NCBI RefSeq assembly: GCF_000474215.1
Contig: NZ_BAUC01000023.1
Coordinates: 1 to 64,000, forward strand
Direction of reading: 5' to 3'
Source of the DNA: Edwardsiella hoshinae NBRC 105699 = ATCC 33379
Lineage (GTDB): Bacteria > Pseudomonadota > Gammaproteobacteria > Enterobacterales > Enterobacteriaceae
Length of the DNA stretch: 64,000 nt
Shown here: in pieces, positions 1 through 10,314 of the stretch
Numbering within the stretch: position 1 is the first letter of the stretch
How the letters are laid out: every line of letters begins with the position of its first letter
Made by a program: the position numbers and the translations under genes
The notes under the pieces: model-generated
Told to the model about the DNA's origin: nothing
Database searches by the model: none
Seen by the model: only the letters and a program-made list of their open reading frames with translations

Positions 1-10
1 CAAATGTGCA

Positions 11-47
11 TAAAAAAAATCCGGAAACGGGTGAGCATTTCCGGATT
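11..47 (-). terminator. Intrinsic terminator of mrcB
   Basis: A 10-bp perfect stem (AATCCGGAAA at 18-27 pairs with TTTCCGGATT at 38-47) is followed on the minus strand by a run of eight T. It lies about 90 bases past the mrcB stop, so it most likely ends the mrcB transcript. Confidence 0.8.
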
Positions 48-135
48 CTTACACCGCCACTGGATCGGTCAACCGATCCTTAACTGATCGGCATTACTCC
101 CATGGGAGGCCCTTTCGAGTATGTTGCACGACGAC

Positions 136-2622
136 TCAATTGCTGCCGAACATCTCCTTTATCCAGCTAGCCACGCCGTCACCACGCTGTGCTGGCGCGC
201 TACCCGAGGCCGATGTCGACGACGCACGACACAACGCCTGCGGATCATCGCTCCAGACCGGAATGGTCTGCGCGCTGCCGCACTGGAAGTTACCGGCGGC
301 ATCGATACCCACCATACTGATCCCCTGCGGCGGCACCAGATCCAGCGCCAGCGGCGTCTGGTTCTCCAGATAGCGGCGATAGAGCGTCAAGGCGCCACTG
401 GCCCCGGTCAACTTGGAGGGGCCATTATTGTCGCGGCCAACCCAGGTGATCGCCACCTCTTTGCCGTCGATGCCGGCGAACCAGCTATCACGCAGATCGT
501 TGGTGGTCCCGGTCTTAGCCGCCAGATGATAACGGCCAAACTTGCCGGCCAGCGAGCGCGAAGTCCCACTCACCACCCCTTGCTGCATCGCATACAGCGT
601 CAGGTAGGCGGCCTGCGGCGCCACCACGCTCTGCGCCTGCGGCAGGCTCTGGTACAACACCGTACCGTCCTCGGCGATCACCGAGCGCAGCGCCGACAGG
701 GTCGCCCGATTACCGCCAGCGGCGATGGTCTGATAAGCCTGCGCCACCTCCATCGGCGTCAGGTTGATCGCCCCCAGCAGCATCGCCGGCACTGGATCGA
801 TAACCGTCTTCGGTACCCCCAACCGTTGCCAGGTCGCACTGATTTTATCCAGTCCCAGCGCCATCCCCAGGTTCACCGTCGGCACGTTAAGGGATTGCGC
901 TAACGCCGACATCAACATCACCTGACCACGATACTGGCGATCGTAGTTCTTCGGCTCCCAATAGGTGCCGTTGGAGAGTTTGATCGACAGCGGCTGATCC
1001 TGTAACGGCGTATTGAGACGATACTGGTCCGGCTCAGCCAACGCCGTCAGATAGGTTGGCGGCTTGGCCAACGAGCCGATCAAGCGGCGGGCATCCAGCG
1101 CGCGGTTAAAGCCTGCGAACTGGGTCTGAGCACCGCCCACCATGGCGCGTACCTCGCCGCTGAAGCGATCGACCACCACCATCGCCGCCTCCAGGTCATT
1201 CAGATGCCGCGCAGCACGCAGCGCAGGGATGCCGGTCTCGACCGCCTTCTCCGCGGCGTCCTGCGACACCGGATCGAGGGTGGTAAAGATCTTCACGCCG
1301 GAGAGATCCTGTACCTTATCGCCCAGCTTGGCCTGCAACTCCTGACGTACCAACTGCATAAAGGCCGGTTGCGGCGAGATCACCCCCCCCTTCGGCTGTA
1401 CCCCGAGCGGGCGAGCGCTGAGCATGTTGTACAGATCCTGATCGATGATCTTCTGCTCCAGCAACAGGTGCAGCACCACGTTGCGCCGCTCCAACGCCAG
1501 TTTAGGATTACGCCACGGGTTATACAGTGAGGCGCCTTTAACCATGCCGACCAACAGCGCCTGCTGATCCAGGCTCAACTCCTCCACCGGACGACCAAAG
1601 TAGTAAAGGCTCGCCAGCGGGAAGCCGCGGATCTGATCGTTGCCGCTCTGGCCGAGGTACACCTCGTTCAGGTACAGCTCGAGGATGCGGTCCTTGCTGT
1701 AGCGATAGTCAAGGATCAACGCCATATAGGCCTCGTTCGCCTTACGCCACAAGGAGCGCTCGTTGCTCAGGAACAGGTTCTTGACCAACTGTTGCGTCAG
1801 GGTACTGCCCCCCTGCACCGTGCGGCCGGCGGTCAGGTTCGCCAACAAGGCGCGACCGATCGAGTAGAGGCTAATGCCGTCGTGCTGATAGAAGTGACGA
1901 TCTTCCGTCGCCAGCAGGGTATCCACCAACAGCGTCGGGAAGCCATTGCGCGGCACGAACAACCGCTGCTCGCCGTTGGGCGATTGCAGCATGGTGATCA
2001 AGCGGGGATCGAGGCGGAAGAAACCAAACTGGCGCTTATTTTCCAGGTTGATAATGTCGCTCAAGCCACTGGCATCGAACACCAGACGGGCATGGATCTG
2101 CCCCTCTTTACCATCGGGAAAATCGAAAGGACGACGCAGCATGTCGATGCTGTTGCCCGCCACAGTGAACTCACCGGGACGCGTGATGCGGTTGACCTCA
2201 CGGTACTGCATCCCTTCCAGCAGGTTGATCATCTCTTTCTTGCTGTAGTTCATCCCCGGCTCAAGGCTGACCATCCGGCCATACACTGCCGCCGGCAATT
2301 GCCAGACCTTACCGTCAATACGGCTGCGGATCTGCTGATCAAGATAGACGCCGTAGGCACCGATCACCACCAGCGCCACCAGCGCCAAACGGAACAGCAA
2401 CCACCATACACGGCGTCGGCGTGAACGTTTTAGCTGTTTACGCGCCACATCATCCTCGTCATCGTCATACTCATCGTCATCGCGCTCATTGAGCGCCTGG
2501 TCATCCTCGTCATAGTCATCCTCCTGGTCACGGCGGCGACGGCGAGAGAGCCCCTGGCGCGCTGGCAAGGGAGCCCGTTTTTTTCCTTTACGCCCGATTG
2601 GCTGGCGATCGTCCCCAGACAT
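136..2622 (-). CDS. mrcB: Penicillin-binding protein 1B, bifunctional peptidoglycan synthase
   Basis: Class A PBP that polymerises lipid II into glycan strands and cross-links them on the periplasmic side of the inner membrane. At 828 aa it is close to the E. coli protein (844 aa). Seen in order: a cytoplasmic tail with a strongly acidic Asp/Glu tract (about 33-58) and basic runs, one membrane segment (about 72-94), a UB2H-type region, the glycosyltransferase motif with catalytic Glu ([10 protein letters not shown], Glu240), the transpeptidase SxxK motif (Ser517 in GSLAKP), an SxN motif (SLN) and KTGTT. The C-terminus keeps the E. coli-like cysteine pair and the WIKEMFGSN ending. LpoB activation is expected from the family. 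It is transcribed after hrpB on the same strand with an 83-base gap. Confidence 0.97.
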   Translation of the reverse strand: MSGDDRQPIGRKGKKRAPLPARQGLSRRRRRDQEDDYDEDDQALNERDDDEYDDDEDDVARKQLKRSRRRRVWWLLFRLALVALVVIGAYGVYLDQQIRSRIDGKVWQLPAAVYGRMVSLEPGMNYSKKEMINLLEGMQYREVNRITRPGEFTVAGNSIDMLRRPFDFPDGKEGQIHARLVFDASGLSDIINLENKRQFGFFRLDPRLITMLQSPNGEQRLFVPRNGFPTLLVDTLLATEDRHFYQHDGISLYSIGRALLANLTAGRTVQGGSTLTQQLVKNLFLSNERSLWRKANEAYMALILDYRYSKDRILELYLNEVYLGQSGNDQIRGFPLASLYYFGRPVEELSLDQQALLVGMVKGASLYNPWRNPKLALERRNVVLHLLLEQKIIDQDLYNMLSARPLGVQPKGGVISPQPAFMQLVRQELQAKLGDKVQDLSGVKIFTTLDPVSQDAAEKAVETGIPALRAARHLNDLEAAMVVVDRFSGEVRAMVGGAQTQFAGFNRALDARRLIGSLAKPPTYLTALAEPDQYRLNTPLQDQPLSIKLSNGTYWEPKNYDRQYRGQVMLMSALAQSLNVPTVNLGMALGLDKISATWQRLGVPKTVIDPVPAMLLGAINLTPMEVAQAYQTIAAGGNRATLSALRSVIAEDGTVLYQSLPQAQSVVAPQAAYLTLYAMQQGVVSGTSRSLAGKFGRYHLAAKTGTTNDLRDSWFAGIDGKEVAITWVGRDNNGPSKLTGASGALTLYRRYLENQTPLALDLVPPQGISMVGIDAAGNFQCGSAQTIPVWSDDPQALCRASSTSASGSAPAQRGDGVASWIKEMFGSN

Positions 2623-2705
2623 ATCCTGTTTCTCCGGCTGTGCTACGGCGTAAACCGCCTAATATGCGCTCACTTCCCCGCCGATAACAGGGAAAAGCTC
2701 TGAAT

Positions 2706-5141
2706 TTAATGCCGTTTGGTGCGCCTCGTTGGCTGTGCGTTGGCCGGATCGTCCGGCCAGACGTGCTTGGGATAGCGCCCTTTCATCTCTTTCTGTACTT
2801 CACGATAGGCGCCTTGCCAGAATCCTGCCAGATCACGGGTGATCTGCAAGGGGCGCTGAGCCGGCGAGAGCAGCTCCAACACCAAGGCCACCCGCCCTTG
2901 GGCGATGCGTGGGCTCTGACGTTCACCGAACATCTCCTGTAAGCGCACCGCCAGCACTGGCGGTTTATCGCTAAAGTAACGGATCGCCAGGCGCGATCCG
3001 GTCGGCACAGTGTAATGAGTCGGCAGCTCACTATCCAGCCGCTGACGCGTGTTCCAGTCGAGCAGCCGCAACAGCGCCGCCGCCAGATCGATCTGGCGCA
3101 GGGCGCGCAGATCCCGCACCCCATGTAGCGAGGGAAGCAACCACTGCTCTAGCGTAGCCAATAGGCTGTCATCGTCGACCGCCGGCCAATGCTGTTCCGG
3201 CAGCCACTGGCGCGCACAACACAGACGCAGACGCAGTTGTGTCGCCGCCTCGTCCCAGGCGAGCGCTGCGATCCCTTGCGTTCGTACCCACGCCAACAGT
3301 GCCTGCGCCAGCGTCGCCTCATCGGGGCGCGCCAATGGCTGGGCGCGCAACACCAGACGCCCCAATTGGACACGCCGCCAGGCGCGCAACGTGCCTTTCG
3401 CCTCATCCCATTCGACCCCGGTTTCCTCGCTGACCAAATGGGGCAACTGGTTCGCCAGCTGCTCAATGTCACAGGGTAAGGCCAGTAAGATTCGTGGCTC
3501 GCCACCGGCGGCGCCCTGCAACAAGCTGGCGGCGATCAGCCCCGGCATGCGTCCTAGGGCATCATCCGCCGCCAACGCCGCGCCCAGACCGTTGGCCAAC
3601 AGATAACGGCCATCCTGACCACGGGCGGCCGCGATACGATCGGGATAGGCATGGGCCAACCACCGTGCCGCCGCATCGAGATCCGCCGGTCCCCCCCGTC
3701 CGCCGAGGCGCGTCACCAACTGAGCGGCACGTTGACGCCAGTGCGGCTGTGGGTGGTACAACGCTTGACGCAGATCGCTCTCCCCTTGACGCGGCGGTTC
3801 TTCGATGATCGCCGCCAGCAAAGCGGCACAGGCCAACGCCGCATCGCCCGCCTCACGCGCGGCGCACAGCATCGCCGCCAAACGCGGCTCGCTGCCGATG
3901 CGCGCCATTTCGCGCCCCAAGGGACTCAACGCGCCCTGACCGTCTACGGCACCCAGCTGTTGAAGTAGACGTTGGGCCGCGCCCAATGCGGCCGTTGGCG
4001 GACTATCCAGCCAGGCGAGCTGTCCGGCCTCCCGGCAGCCCCAATTGAGCAGCTCTAACCACAATGCGCTGAGATCACTGCGTAAGATCTCCGCCTGCGC
4101 GTAGTCGCTGGCGCGCTCGGCCTGCTCCGCCGACACTAAGTGCCAACAGATCCCCGCGCTCAGACGCCCGGCACGCCCGGCGCGCTGAGTCATCGCCGCC
4201 TGACTGGCGCGCTGGGTTACCAGACGCGTCAGGCCACTACGGACATCAAACTGACTGCTGCGCTCCAAGGTGCTGTCGACCACCAGGCGGATGCCATCGA
4301 TGGTCAGGCTGGTTTCGGCGATATTGGTCGCCAAGACGATCTTACGCCGTCCCGGCGGCGCGGGATCGATGGCTCGCTGTTGTTCGGCCAGCGATAACGC
4401 GCCATACAGCGGGCAAATGTCGGTATCCGCCGCCACGCTTTCCTGCAACAACGCCGCGCAACGACGGATCTCGCCGACGCCGGGCAGAAACAGCAGTAAC
4501 GAGCCAGACTCGCGCCTCATCAGATTAAGCACCGCGCTCGCCGCCGCCTGCTCAATGCGCTCATGGGGCGAAACGGGATGATAGTGACGCGCCACCGGGT
4601 AACTGCGCCCGGCGGAGACAATGGTCGGTGCAGCGGGCAACAGGGTGCGCAGGCGTGCATCGTCCAGCGTCGCCGACATGATCAGGAGACGGAGATCGTC
4701 ACGCAGGCCGGACTGCACATCCAACAATAAGGCCAAGGCCAAGTCCGCCTGTAGGCTGCGCTCATGGAACTCATCCAGGATCACCAACGCGACCCCCTCC
4801 AGCAACGCATCGCGCTGTAACATGCGAGTCAGCACGCCTTCTGTCACCACCTCTAAACGGGTGCGCGGCCCGACACGTTTCTCACCGCGCATCCGGTAAC
4901 CGACCGTCTCGCCCAACGGCTCCCCCAACTGTTGCGCCAGGCGATGCGCCACGCTACGCGCGGCCAGTCGCCGTGGCTCTAACATGATGATGCGCCCCTG
5001 TAGCGCCGGATGGTGTAATAACTGCAACGGCAGCCAGGTCGATTTGCCCGCCCCGGTCGGGGCGTTAAGCAGCACCTGCGGGGCCGATTGCAAGGCGGCG
5101 AGCAGCTCGGGCAAGACGGCGGCGACGGGTAATAAGGACAC
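2706..5141 (-). CDS. hrpB: ATP-dependent RNA helicase HrpB (DEAH family)
   Basis: DEAH-box helicase homologous to E. coli HrpB; its cellular RNA target is not well defined. Walker A (GAGKST) lies about 25 residues in, the DEAH-like box reads DEFHERS, and motif III (SATL) and the helicase C motif (QRAGRAGR) are present, followed by the HrpB-specific C-terminal region ending PKHVWPDDPANAQPTRRTK. The reading frame is open further upstream to 5210. I prefer the GTG at 5141 because it gives a protein beginning VSLLPVAAVLPELL, as in E. coli, and has GGAGT five bases upstream. This start gives 811 aa. The gene is divergent from thpR. Confidence 0.93.
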   Translation of the reverse strand: MSLLPVAAVLPELLAALQSAPQVLLNAPTGAGKSTWLPLQLLHHPALQGRIIMLEPRRLAARSVAHRLAQQLGEPLGETVGYRMRGEKRVGPRTRLEVVTEGVLTRMLQRDALLEGVALVILDEFHERSLQADLALALLLDVQSGLRDDLRLLIMSATLDDARLRTLLPAAPTIVSAGRSYPVARHYHPVSPHERIEQAAASAVLNLMRRESGSLLLFLPGVGEIRRCAALLQESVAADTDICPLYGALSLAEQQRAIDPAPPGRRKIVLATNIAETSLTIDGIRLVVDSTLERSSQFDVRSGLTRLVTQRASQAAMTQRAGRAGRLSAGICWHLVSAEQAERASDYAQAEILRSDLSALWLELLNWGCREAGQLAWLDSPPTAALGAAQRLLQQLGAVDGQGALSPLGREMARIGSEPRLAAMLCAAREAGDAALACAALLAAIIEEPPRQGESDLRQALYHPQPHWRQRAAQLVTRLGGRGGPADLDAAARWLAHAYPDRIAAARGQDGRYLLANGLGAALAADDALGRMPGLIAASLLQGAAGGEPRILLALPCDIEQLANQLPHLVSEETGVEWDEAKGTLRAWRRVQLGRLVLRAQPLARPDEATLAQALLAWVRTQGIAALAWDEAATQLRLRLCCARQWLPEQHWPAVDDDSLLATLEQWLLPSLHGVRDLRALRQIDLAAALLRLLDWNTRQRLDSELPTHYTVPTGSRLAIRYFSDKPPVLAVRLQEMFGERQSPRIAQGRVALVLELLSPAQRPLQITRDLAGFWQGAYREVQKEMKGRYPKHVWPDDPANAQPTRRTKRH

Positions 5142-5270
5142 GCGGGACTCCACTCTCTTCAGGGGTATGGGCGACCGGCGTGCGCACCATCTGGCCACGC
5201 CGCCCCACACCTATTAACAATTGCTGCCGCGCATTGTAGCATCGGGCGATGCCGTTAACGGGAACCCATC

Positions 5271-5810
5271 ATGTCGCAACGCCTTTTTTTCGCCCTCGCC
5301 CTGCCGGCGACGCTACAGCAATCGTTGATCCAGTGGCGCGCGCAGCATTTTCCGCCGGAGGCCGGGCGGCCGATCGCCGCCGCCAATCTGCACTTGACCC
5401 TGGCTTTTCTCGGCGACGTCGGCCCGGCGCAACAGCGGCAACTCATTGCCGGTGCCGAACGTATCCGCCAGGCACCGTTTAGCCTGACGCTGGATGATGC
5501 CGGGCAGTGGCCGCGCGCCGGGGTGGTGTGGCTCGGGTTACGCCGGGCACCGCGTGGATTGATTCAGTTGGCCGAACTGCTGCGCTCGCAAGCCGCCCGC
5601 TGTGGCTGCCAGCAAAACGCATTGCCCTTTCATCCACACATTACCCTGCTGCGCCACGCCTATCAGCCGGTCGCCATCCCCGCGGCCAATTTCCGTTGGC
5701 AAGTCGAGATGACGCAGTTCGCCCTCTTCCGCTCACAGCGCATTCAGGGGCGCACCCACTATCAGTCACTGGCCAGTTGGCCCCTACAACGCCACAACGC
5801 CGCACAATAA
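5271..5810 (+). CDS. thpR: RNA 2',3'-cyclic phosphodiesterase (2H family, LigT/ThpR)
   Basis: A 2H phosphoesterase that opens 2',3'-cyclic phosphates on RNA ends and, in E. coli extracts, reversibly joins tRNA half molecules through 2'-5' links. Both catalytic HxT motifs are visible: HLT at residues 41-43 and HIT at 123-125. Length is 179 aa against 176 in E. coli. It starts the plus-strand run thpR-sfsA-dksA and is 15 bases from sfsA, so the two are probably co-transcribed. The start is the ATG at 5271, which leads straight into the conserved QRLFFALALP. Confidence 0.95.
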   Translation: MSQRLFFALALPATLQQSLIQWRAQHFPPEAGRPIAAANLHLTLAFLGDVGPAQQRQLIAGAERIRQAPFSLTLDDAGQWPRAGVVWLGLRRAPRGLIQLAELLRSQAARCGCQQNALPFHPHITLLRHAYQPVAIPAANFRWQVEMTQFALFRSQRIQGRTHYQSLASWPLQRHNAAQ

Positions 5811-5825
5811 TCGACAGGAAGCCCT

Positions 5826-6623
5826 ATGGAGTTTACCTCGCCTCTACAATCCGCCACCCTGATTAAACGCTACAAACGTTTCTTGGCCGATGTGCGTCGT
5901 CCCGACGGCCAGATCTTCACACTGCATTGCGCCAATACCGGAGCCATGACCGGCTGTGCCACGCCGGGCGACACTGTGTGGTACTCCATCTCGGACAACC
6001 CGCGGCGTAAATACCCTGCGACCTGGGAGTTAACCGAAAGCCAGACGGGAGCATGGATTTGCGTCAATACCCAGCGCGCCAATGCCTTACTTCACGAGGC
6101 GCTCACCGAGCGACGCATCGCGGAATTGTCCGGTTATACCAAACTACGCCGCGAGGTGTGTTATGGTACAGAAAATAGCCGCATCGACTTGTTATTACAG
6201 GCGGAAGATCGTCCCGACTGCTATATTGAGGTGAAGTCGGTCACCCTGCTGCAACAAGGGTGTGGCTACTTTCCCGATGCAGTCAGTAGCCGTGGGCAGA
6301 AGCATCTGCGGGAGTTGCAGCAACAGGTGCAAAGTGGTGCACGCGCGGTGCTGTTTTTCGCCGTGCTGCACAGTGGTATTGAGCGTGTGCGGGCGGCCCG
6401 CCACATCGATCCTCACTATGCGCAACTATTGGCCCAAGCAGGCGATCTCGGGGTAGAGGTAATCTGTTACGCGGCGCGGATAACGCCGAACGGTATTACC
6501 TTGACACAGCCGCTGCCGTTTGAATCGTCAGGGTGCTCTGGCGCGGAGAATCACGGCGAAAAAGGGGAATCGCGGCTAAATACGCCGCCCTTCACACCCT
6601 TGTCAAGCCGTAGGCAGGAATAA
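5826..6623 (+). CDS. sfsA: SfsA, DNA/RNA nuclease family protein (sugar fermentation stimulation)
   Basis: SfsA was named for stimulating maltose metabolism in E. coli; the fold is nuclease-like and it binds DNA non-specifically, but its role is poorly defined. The conserved body is intact, including an N-terminal OB-like part (residues 1-80) and a PD-(D/E)xK-like core with the motif [10 protein letters not shown]. At 265 aa it is about 30 residues longer than the E. coli protein (234 aa). The extra residues after LTQPLPF are Ser/Glu/Pro-rich with no recognisable domain, so the tail probably arose by stop-codon loss. It lies 15 bases after thpR. Confidence 0.93.
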   Translation: MEFTSPLQSATLIKRYKRFLADVRRPDGQIFTLHCANTGAMTGCATPGDTVWYSISDNPRRKYPATWELTESQTGAWICVNTQRANALLHEALTERRIAELSGYTKLRREVCYGTENSRIDLLLQAEDRPDCYIEVKSVTLLQQGCGYFPDAVSSRGQKHLRELQQQVQSGARAVLFFAVLHSGIERVRAARHIDPHYAQLLAQAGDLGVEVICYAARITPNGITLTQPLPFESSGCSGAENHGEKGESRLNTPPFTPLSSRRQE

Positions 6624-6713
6624 TTGCCAACCTCTAGCGCATCTGCTATTTATAGCGGCCTGATTTTTTCCCCCATTTGGGGATCGCTAATGCGTGTTAT
6701 TAGGAGAAGCAGC

Positions 6714-7169
6714 ATGCAAGAAGGGCAAAACCGTAAACCGTCGTCCTTGAGCATTCTCGCCATTGCTGGGGTGGAGCCGTATCAAGAAAAACCGGGCGAA
6801 GAGTACATGAACGAAGCCCAGTTGGCGCACTTCAAGCGAATTCTTGAGGCATGGCGTAACCAGCTCAGGGATGAAGTGGATCGTACCGTATCCCATATGC
6901 AGGAAGAGGCTGCCAACTTCCCGGATCCCGCCGACCGCGCGACCCAGGAGGAGGAGTTCAGTCTGGAACTGCGTAACCGCGATCGCGAACGTAAGCTGAT
7001 CAAAAAAATCGAGAAGACCCTACAGAAAATCGAAGATGACGACTTCGGCTTCTGCGAATCCTGTGGCGTCGAGATCGGTATCCGCCGCTTAGAAGCGCGC
7101 CCGACTGCCGATCTGTGCATCGATTGTAAGACACTGGCCGAAATCCGCGAAAAACAGATGGCGGGCTGA
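6714..7169 (+). CDS. dksA: RNA polymerase-binding transcription factor DksA
   Basis: DksA binds the secondary channel of RNA polymerase and, with ppGpp, carries out the stringent response. The 151-aa protein matches the E. coli length exactly from the ATG at 6714, which has AGGAGA seven bases upstream; the longer frame reaching back to 6624 is not needed. The coiled-coil tip aspartates are Asp71 and Asp74 (DPADR), and the zinc finger cysteines are Cys114, Cys117, Cys135 and Cys138. A possible -35 TTGCCA lies at 6624 with a weak -10 (TATTTA) 17 bases later. The gene is followed by a strong hairpin before gluQ. Confidence 0.98.
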   Translation: MQEGQNRKPSSLSILAIAGVEPYQEKPGEEYMNEAQLAHFKRILEAWRNQLRDEVDRTVSHMQEEAANFPDPADRATQEEEFSLELRNRDRERKLIKKIEKTLQKIEDDDFGFCESCGVEIGIRRLEARPTADLCIDCKTLAEIREKQMAG

Positions 7170-7205
7170 CCTCGCCAGGACTCCAGAGACGAGTGTTCCA
7201 TCCTT

Positions 7206-7243
7206 GCCCCCGGCGACCAATGACATCCTGGTCGCTTGGGGGC
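7206..7243 (+). terminator. Strong hairpin between dksA and gluQ
   Basis: GCCCCC plus GCGACCA on the left pair with TGGTCGC plus GGGGGC on the right, leaving only a small internal loop and a 9-base apical loop. There is no T-run right after it, so it is not a classical intrinsic terminator. In Shigella and E. coli a terminator in this position is known to limit read-through from dksA into gluQ; the role here is inferred by analogy. Confidence 0.55.
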
Positions 7244-7290
7244 GCGTTGACGATCCGGGCTTTTCCCCGGTGTACATGTCGTTGCAAAAA

Positions 7291-8217
7291 ATGTCATATT
7301 CTCACCCTATTCCGTCAGGCTATGTGGGCCGTTTCGCCCCTTCTCCCTCTGGCGATCTACACTTCGGCTCGTTGATTACCGCGCTCGGCAGCTACCTGCG
7401 CGCGCGCGCCTGTGGTGGCCGCTGGCTGGTACGCATCGAGGATATCGATCCGCCACGGGAGGTTCCGGGCGCCGCTGGGCGCATCCTACGAACCCTGGAG
7501 CACTACGGTCTGCACTGGGATGGCGAGGTGCTGTATCAGTCACAACGCCACGACGCCTATCGCGCCATCCTCGCGCGTCTGCATCAACAAGGACTGGCCT
7601 ACTACTGCCGCTGTACCCGCCAACGCATCCACGCGCTGGGCGGTGTCTATGACGGTCACTGCCGCTCGCTAGGCCTTGGGCCACAGCAGGCGGCGCTACG
7701 TCTGCGCCAGACCCAACCGGTCTACCGCTTCTACGACCAATTGCGTGGCTGGCTCGACGCCGACGCCGCGCTGGCTGGTGAGGACTTCATCATTCACCGC
7801 AAGGATGGACTGTTCGCCTATAACCTGGCGGTGGTGGTGGACGATCACGATCAAGGGGTTAATGAGATCGTGCGTGGCGCCGATCTGATTGCGCCGACGG
7901 TGCGTCAGATCGCGTTATATCGTCAGCTAGGCTGGCAGGCGCCGGCCTACCTGCATCTACCGTTAGCCCTCAACGATGATGGCAATAAACTCTCCAAGCA
8001 GAATCACGCGCAGCCGATTCCGTTGCACGATCCCCGTCCGCTGTTGTTGCAGGCTCTGGCCTTCCTCGGCCAACCGCATCCCGCGGCGCTGCGCGATCTG
8101 TCGACCGAGGCGCTATTAGCGCATGCCGTCGCGACCTGGCGCTTGGAAAATGTACCGCTAAATGCCACAACGCCGGCAACGATTCCGTCTGCACCATTCT
8201 CAAATTCCCCTACGTGA
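7291..8217 (+). CDS. gluQ: Glutamyl-Q tRNA(Asp) synthetase
   Basis: A truncated glutamyl-tRNA synthetase paralogue that attaches glutamate to the queuosine base of tRNA(Asp) rather than to the 3' end. It has the class I catalytic core: the HIGH-like element in [14 protein letters not shown], the RIEDIDPPR block, a Cys-rich zinc site ([10 protein letters not shown]) and KLSKQNHA as the KMSKS equivalent, with no anticodon-binding domain. I chose the ATG at 7291 (308 aa, equal to E. coli). An in-frame ATG at 7276 is possible, and neither has a good Shine-Dalgarno sequence, which fits low expression. It lies downstream of dksA and upstream of pcnB. Confidence 0.93.
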   Translation: MSYSHPIPSGYVGRFAPSPSGDLHFGSLITALGSYLRARACGGRWLVRIEDIDPPREVPGAAGRILRTLEHYGLHWDGEVLYQSQRHDAYRAILARLHQQGLAYYCRCTRQRIHALGGVYDGHCRSLGLGPQQAALRLRQTQPVYRFYDQLRGWLDADAALAGEDFIIHRKDGLFAYNLAVVVDDHDQGVNEIVRGADLIAPTVRQIALYRQLGWQAPAYLHLPLALNDDGNKLSKQNHAQPIPLHDPRPLLLQALAFLGQPHPAALRDLSTEALLAHAVATWRLENVPLNATTPATIPSAPFSNSPT

Positions 8218-8356
8218 GCTATGATTAGCCGCTTATTTTTCTGCATATCATGCCCCATCGCCTGCGACAGGCCCTGGATGAGCCCGTCGGCCTGCGTGCC
8301 GACGCGACCGCCCGAGCGATGACGGAGCTATTTACCAGACACTATCGAGGTGTACC

Positions 8357-9763
8357 ATTTTTACCCGAGTCGCCAACTTTTGCCGTAGAGTGTTAAACCG
8401 CGAGACGGACAGCGCACCGGAGCCAGAGTCCTCCCATCTGAGCGTGATCCCGCGCGATCAGCACACGATCTCACGCCAGCAGATCAGCGAAAATGCGCTG
8501 AAGGTTCTATATCGCCTGAATAAATCGGGTTTCGACGCCTATCTGGTCGGCGGCGGCGTACGCGATCTGCTATTGGGCAAACGCCCGAAAGATTTCGACG
8601 TGACCACCAACGCCACCCCGGAACAGGTGCGGAAACTATTTCGCAACTGCCGTCTGGTCGGGCGTCGCTTCCGCCTGGCCCACGTCATGTTCGGCCCGGA
8701 AATCATCGAGGTCGCCACCTTCCGAGGCCATCACGAGCACGCCGACGAGGGCAAGAACATCGCCCAACAGGGCAAGAACGGCATGCTGCTGCGCGATAAT
8801 GTCTACGGCAACATCGAGGAAGACGCCCAACGCCGCGATTTCACCATTAACAGCCTGTACTACAGCGTGGCCGACTTCACAGTGCGTGACTATACCGGCG
8901 GCCTGAACGATCTGCGCGCCGGCCTGATCCGTCTGATCGGCGATCCTGAGACGCGCTACCGCGAAGATCCGGTGCGGATGCTGCGAGCGGTACGTTTCGC
9001 CGCCAAACTACAGATGGACATTAGCCCGGAAACCGCCGCCCCGATCGCGCGCCTAGCACCGCTACTGCGCGACATCCCGGCCGCCCGTCTGTTTGAAGAG
9101 GCGCTGAAGCTGCTACAAGCGGGCTATGGCTATGAGACCTATCTCAAGCTGCGCGAATACCAGTTATTCCAACCGCTGTTCCCGGTGATCTGCCGCCACT
9201 TTACCCCCGACGGCGACAGCCCGCTGGAGAATATTCTGGCGCAGGTGCTGAAAAACACCGATCAGCGTATCCAGAACGACATGCGCGTCAATCCGGCGTT
9301 CCTGTTCGCCGCCATGCTGTGGTATCCGCTGATCGAGCTGGCGCAGAAGATAACCCAAGAGGGAGGGCTGACCTATCATGATGCCTTCGCCTTGGCGATG
9401 AATGACATTCTGGACGAACAATGTCGTTCGCTGGCGATCCCCAAACGCATTACCGCGCTGATCCGCGATATCTGGGCCCTACAGCTGCGCCTGTCGCGCC
9501 GCCAGGGCAAACGCGCCCACAAGCTATTGGAGCAGCCCAAGTTTCGCGCCGCCTACGATCTGTTAGTCCTGCGCGCTGAGGCAGAGCGAAGCGCCGAGTT
9601 ACAACGCTTGGCCGACTGGTGGGGCTCCTTCCAGCTCGCCAGCGTCTCGCAGCAGAAGGCGATGGTCAGTACGCTGGATGACGAGGGGGAGAGCAATGCC
9701 GGCGCTCGTCGCCGTCGACGGCCGCGACGTCGCGCGCCACGTCGCGAGGGAAGCGGCGCATGA
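8357..9763 (+). CDS. pcnB: Poly(A) polymerase I, starting at a rare ATT codon
   Basis: Adds poly(A) tails to RNA 3' ends, promoting decay, and controls ColE1-type plasmid copy number. The nucleotidyltransferase core is clear ([13 protein letters not shown], then the DFD metal-binding motif), followed by the RNA-binding domains and an Arg-rich tail ([14 protein letters not shown]). The first ATG/GTG of the open frame (GTG at 8390) would cut off the conserved N-terminus. Reading from the ATT at 8357 gives (M)[16 protein letters not shown], which aligns with E. coli PcnB, itself known to start at AUU. GAGGTG ends 4 bases before the ATT. Length is 468 aa against 465. The stop overlaps the folK start (ATGA). 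Confidence 0.93.
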   Translation: MFTRVANFCRRVLNRETDSAPEPESSHLSVIPRDQHTISRQQISENALKVLYRLNKSGFDAYLVGGGVRDLLLGKRPKDFDVTTNATPEQVRKLFRNCRLVGRRFRLAHVMFGPEIIEVATFRGHHEHADEGKNIAQQGKNGMLLRDNVYGNIEEDAQRRDFTINSLYYSVADFTVRDYTGGLNDLRAGLIRLIGDPETRYREDPVRMLRAVRFAAKLQMDISPETAAPIARLAPLLRDIPAARLFEEALKLLQAGYGYETYLKLREYQLFQPLFPVICRHFTPDGDSPLENILAQVLKNTDQRIQNDMRVNPAFLFAAMLWYPLIELAQKITQEGGLTYHDAFALAMNDILDEQCRSLAIPKRITALIRDIWALQLRLSRRQGKRAHKLLEQPKFRAAYDLLVLRAEAERSAELQRLADWWGSFQLASVSQQKAMVSTLDDEGESNAGARRRRRPRRRAPRREGSGA

Positions 9764-10272
9764 CCCGTGTCTATCTGGCGTTGGGCAGCAATCTGGCCGA
9801 TCCGCAACGCCAGGTGTGCCAGGCCATCCAGGCGCTGGCAGCGCTGCCGCACTGCCAGTTAGCGGCGGTCTCCTCGCTGTACCGTACCCGCCCACTCGGA
9901 CCTCAAGAGCAACCGGATTATATCAATGCCGCCGTTGCGCTCGACACCACGTTGGCGGCGGAGGCGTTACTGGATTGCACCCAACATATCGAGCTGTCCC
10001 ATGGCCGGGAGCGGAAAGCCGAACGCTGGGGACCGCGTACCCTGGATATCGACATCATGCTATTCGGCAGTCAGGTGATCGCCAGCGAGCGGTTGACCGT
10101 GCCCCACTATGACATGATGAATCGCCGCTTCATGTTGCTACCGCTGGCCGAGATCGCCCCCGATCTCGTATTCCCGACGGGGGAGACACTGCGTGCGGCC
10201 ATCGCCCGTCTCGGCGACGGTGACGATCTCATCGTGTTGCCCCCCCAGACTGACGCCACGCCGTCGTCCTGA
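9760..10272 (+). CDS. folK: 6-hydroxymethyl-7,8-dihydropterin pyrophosphokinase (HPPK)
   Basis: Transfers pyrophosphate from ATP to 6-hydroxymethyl-dihydropterin, the step before dihydropteroate synthase in folate synthesis. The family signature is present: [10 protein letters not shown] near the N-terminus and the metal/ATP block [15 protein letters not shown], with the aspartates that bind two Mg ions. At 170 aa it is slightly longer than E. coli FolK (159 aa), with the excess at the C-terminus. Its ATG overlaps the pcnB stop codon by four bases, which indicates translational coupling. Confidence 0.96.
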   Translation: MTRVYLALGSNLADPQRQVCQAIQALAALPHCQLAAVSSLYRTRPLGPQEQPDYINAAVALDTTLAAEALLDCTQHIELSHGRERKAERWGPRTLDIDIMLFGSQVIASERLTVPHYDMMNRRFMLLPLAEIAPDLVFPTGETLRAAIARLGDGDDLIVLPPQTDATPSS

Positions 10273-10277
10273 GTCCT

Positions 10278-10314
10278 CGCCCCGCCACCTCACGGTGTGG
10301 GGCGGTGGTTTTCT
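10278..10314 (+). terminator. Probable terminator after folK
   Basis: CGCCCC at 10278-10283 pairs with GGGGCG at 10299-10304, with CACC/GGTG pairing inside, and a short T-stretch (GGTTTTCT) follows. It sits just past the folK stop, ahead of the 240-base panB leader. The T-tract is weak. Confidence 0.5.

Noticed and set aside
121-903. A 260-codon plus-strand frame opposite mrcB
   Set aside because: Antisense to a certain gene, with low-complexity Arg/His composition.
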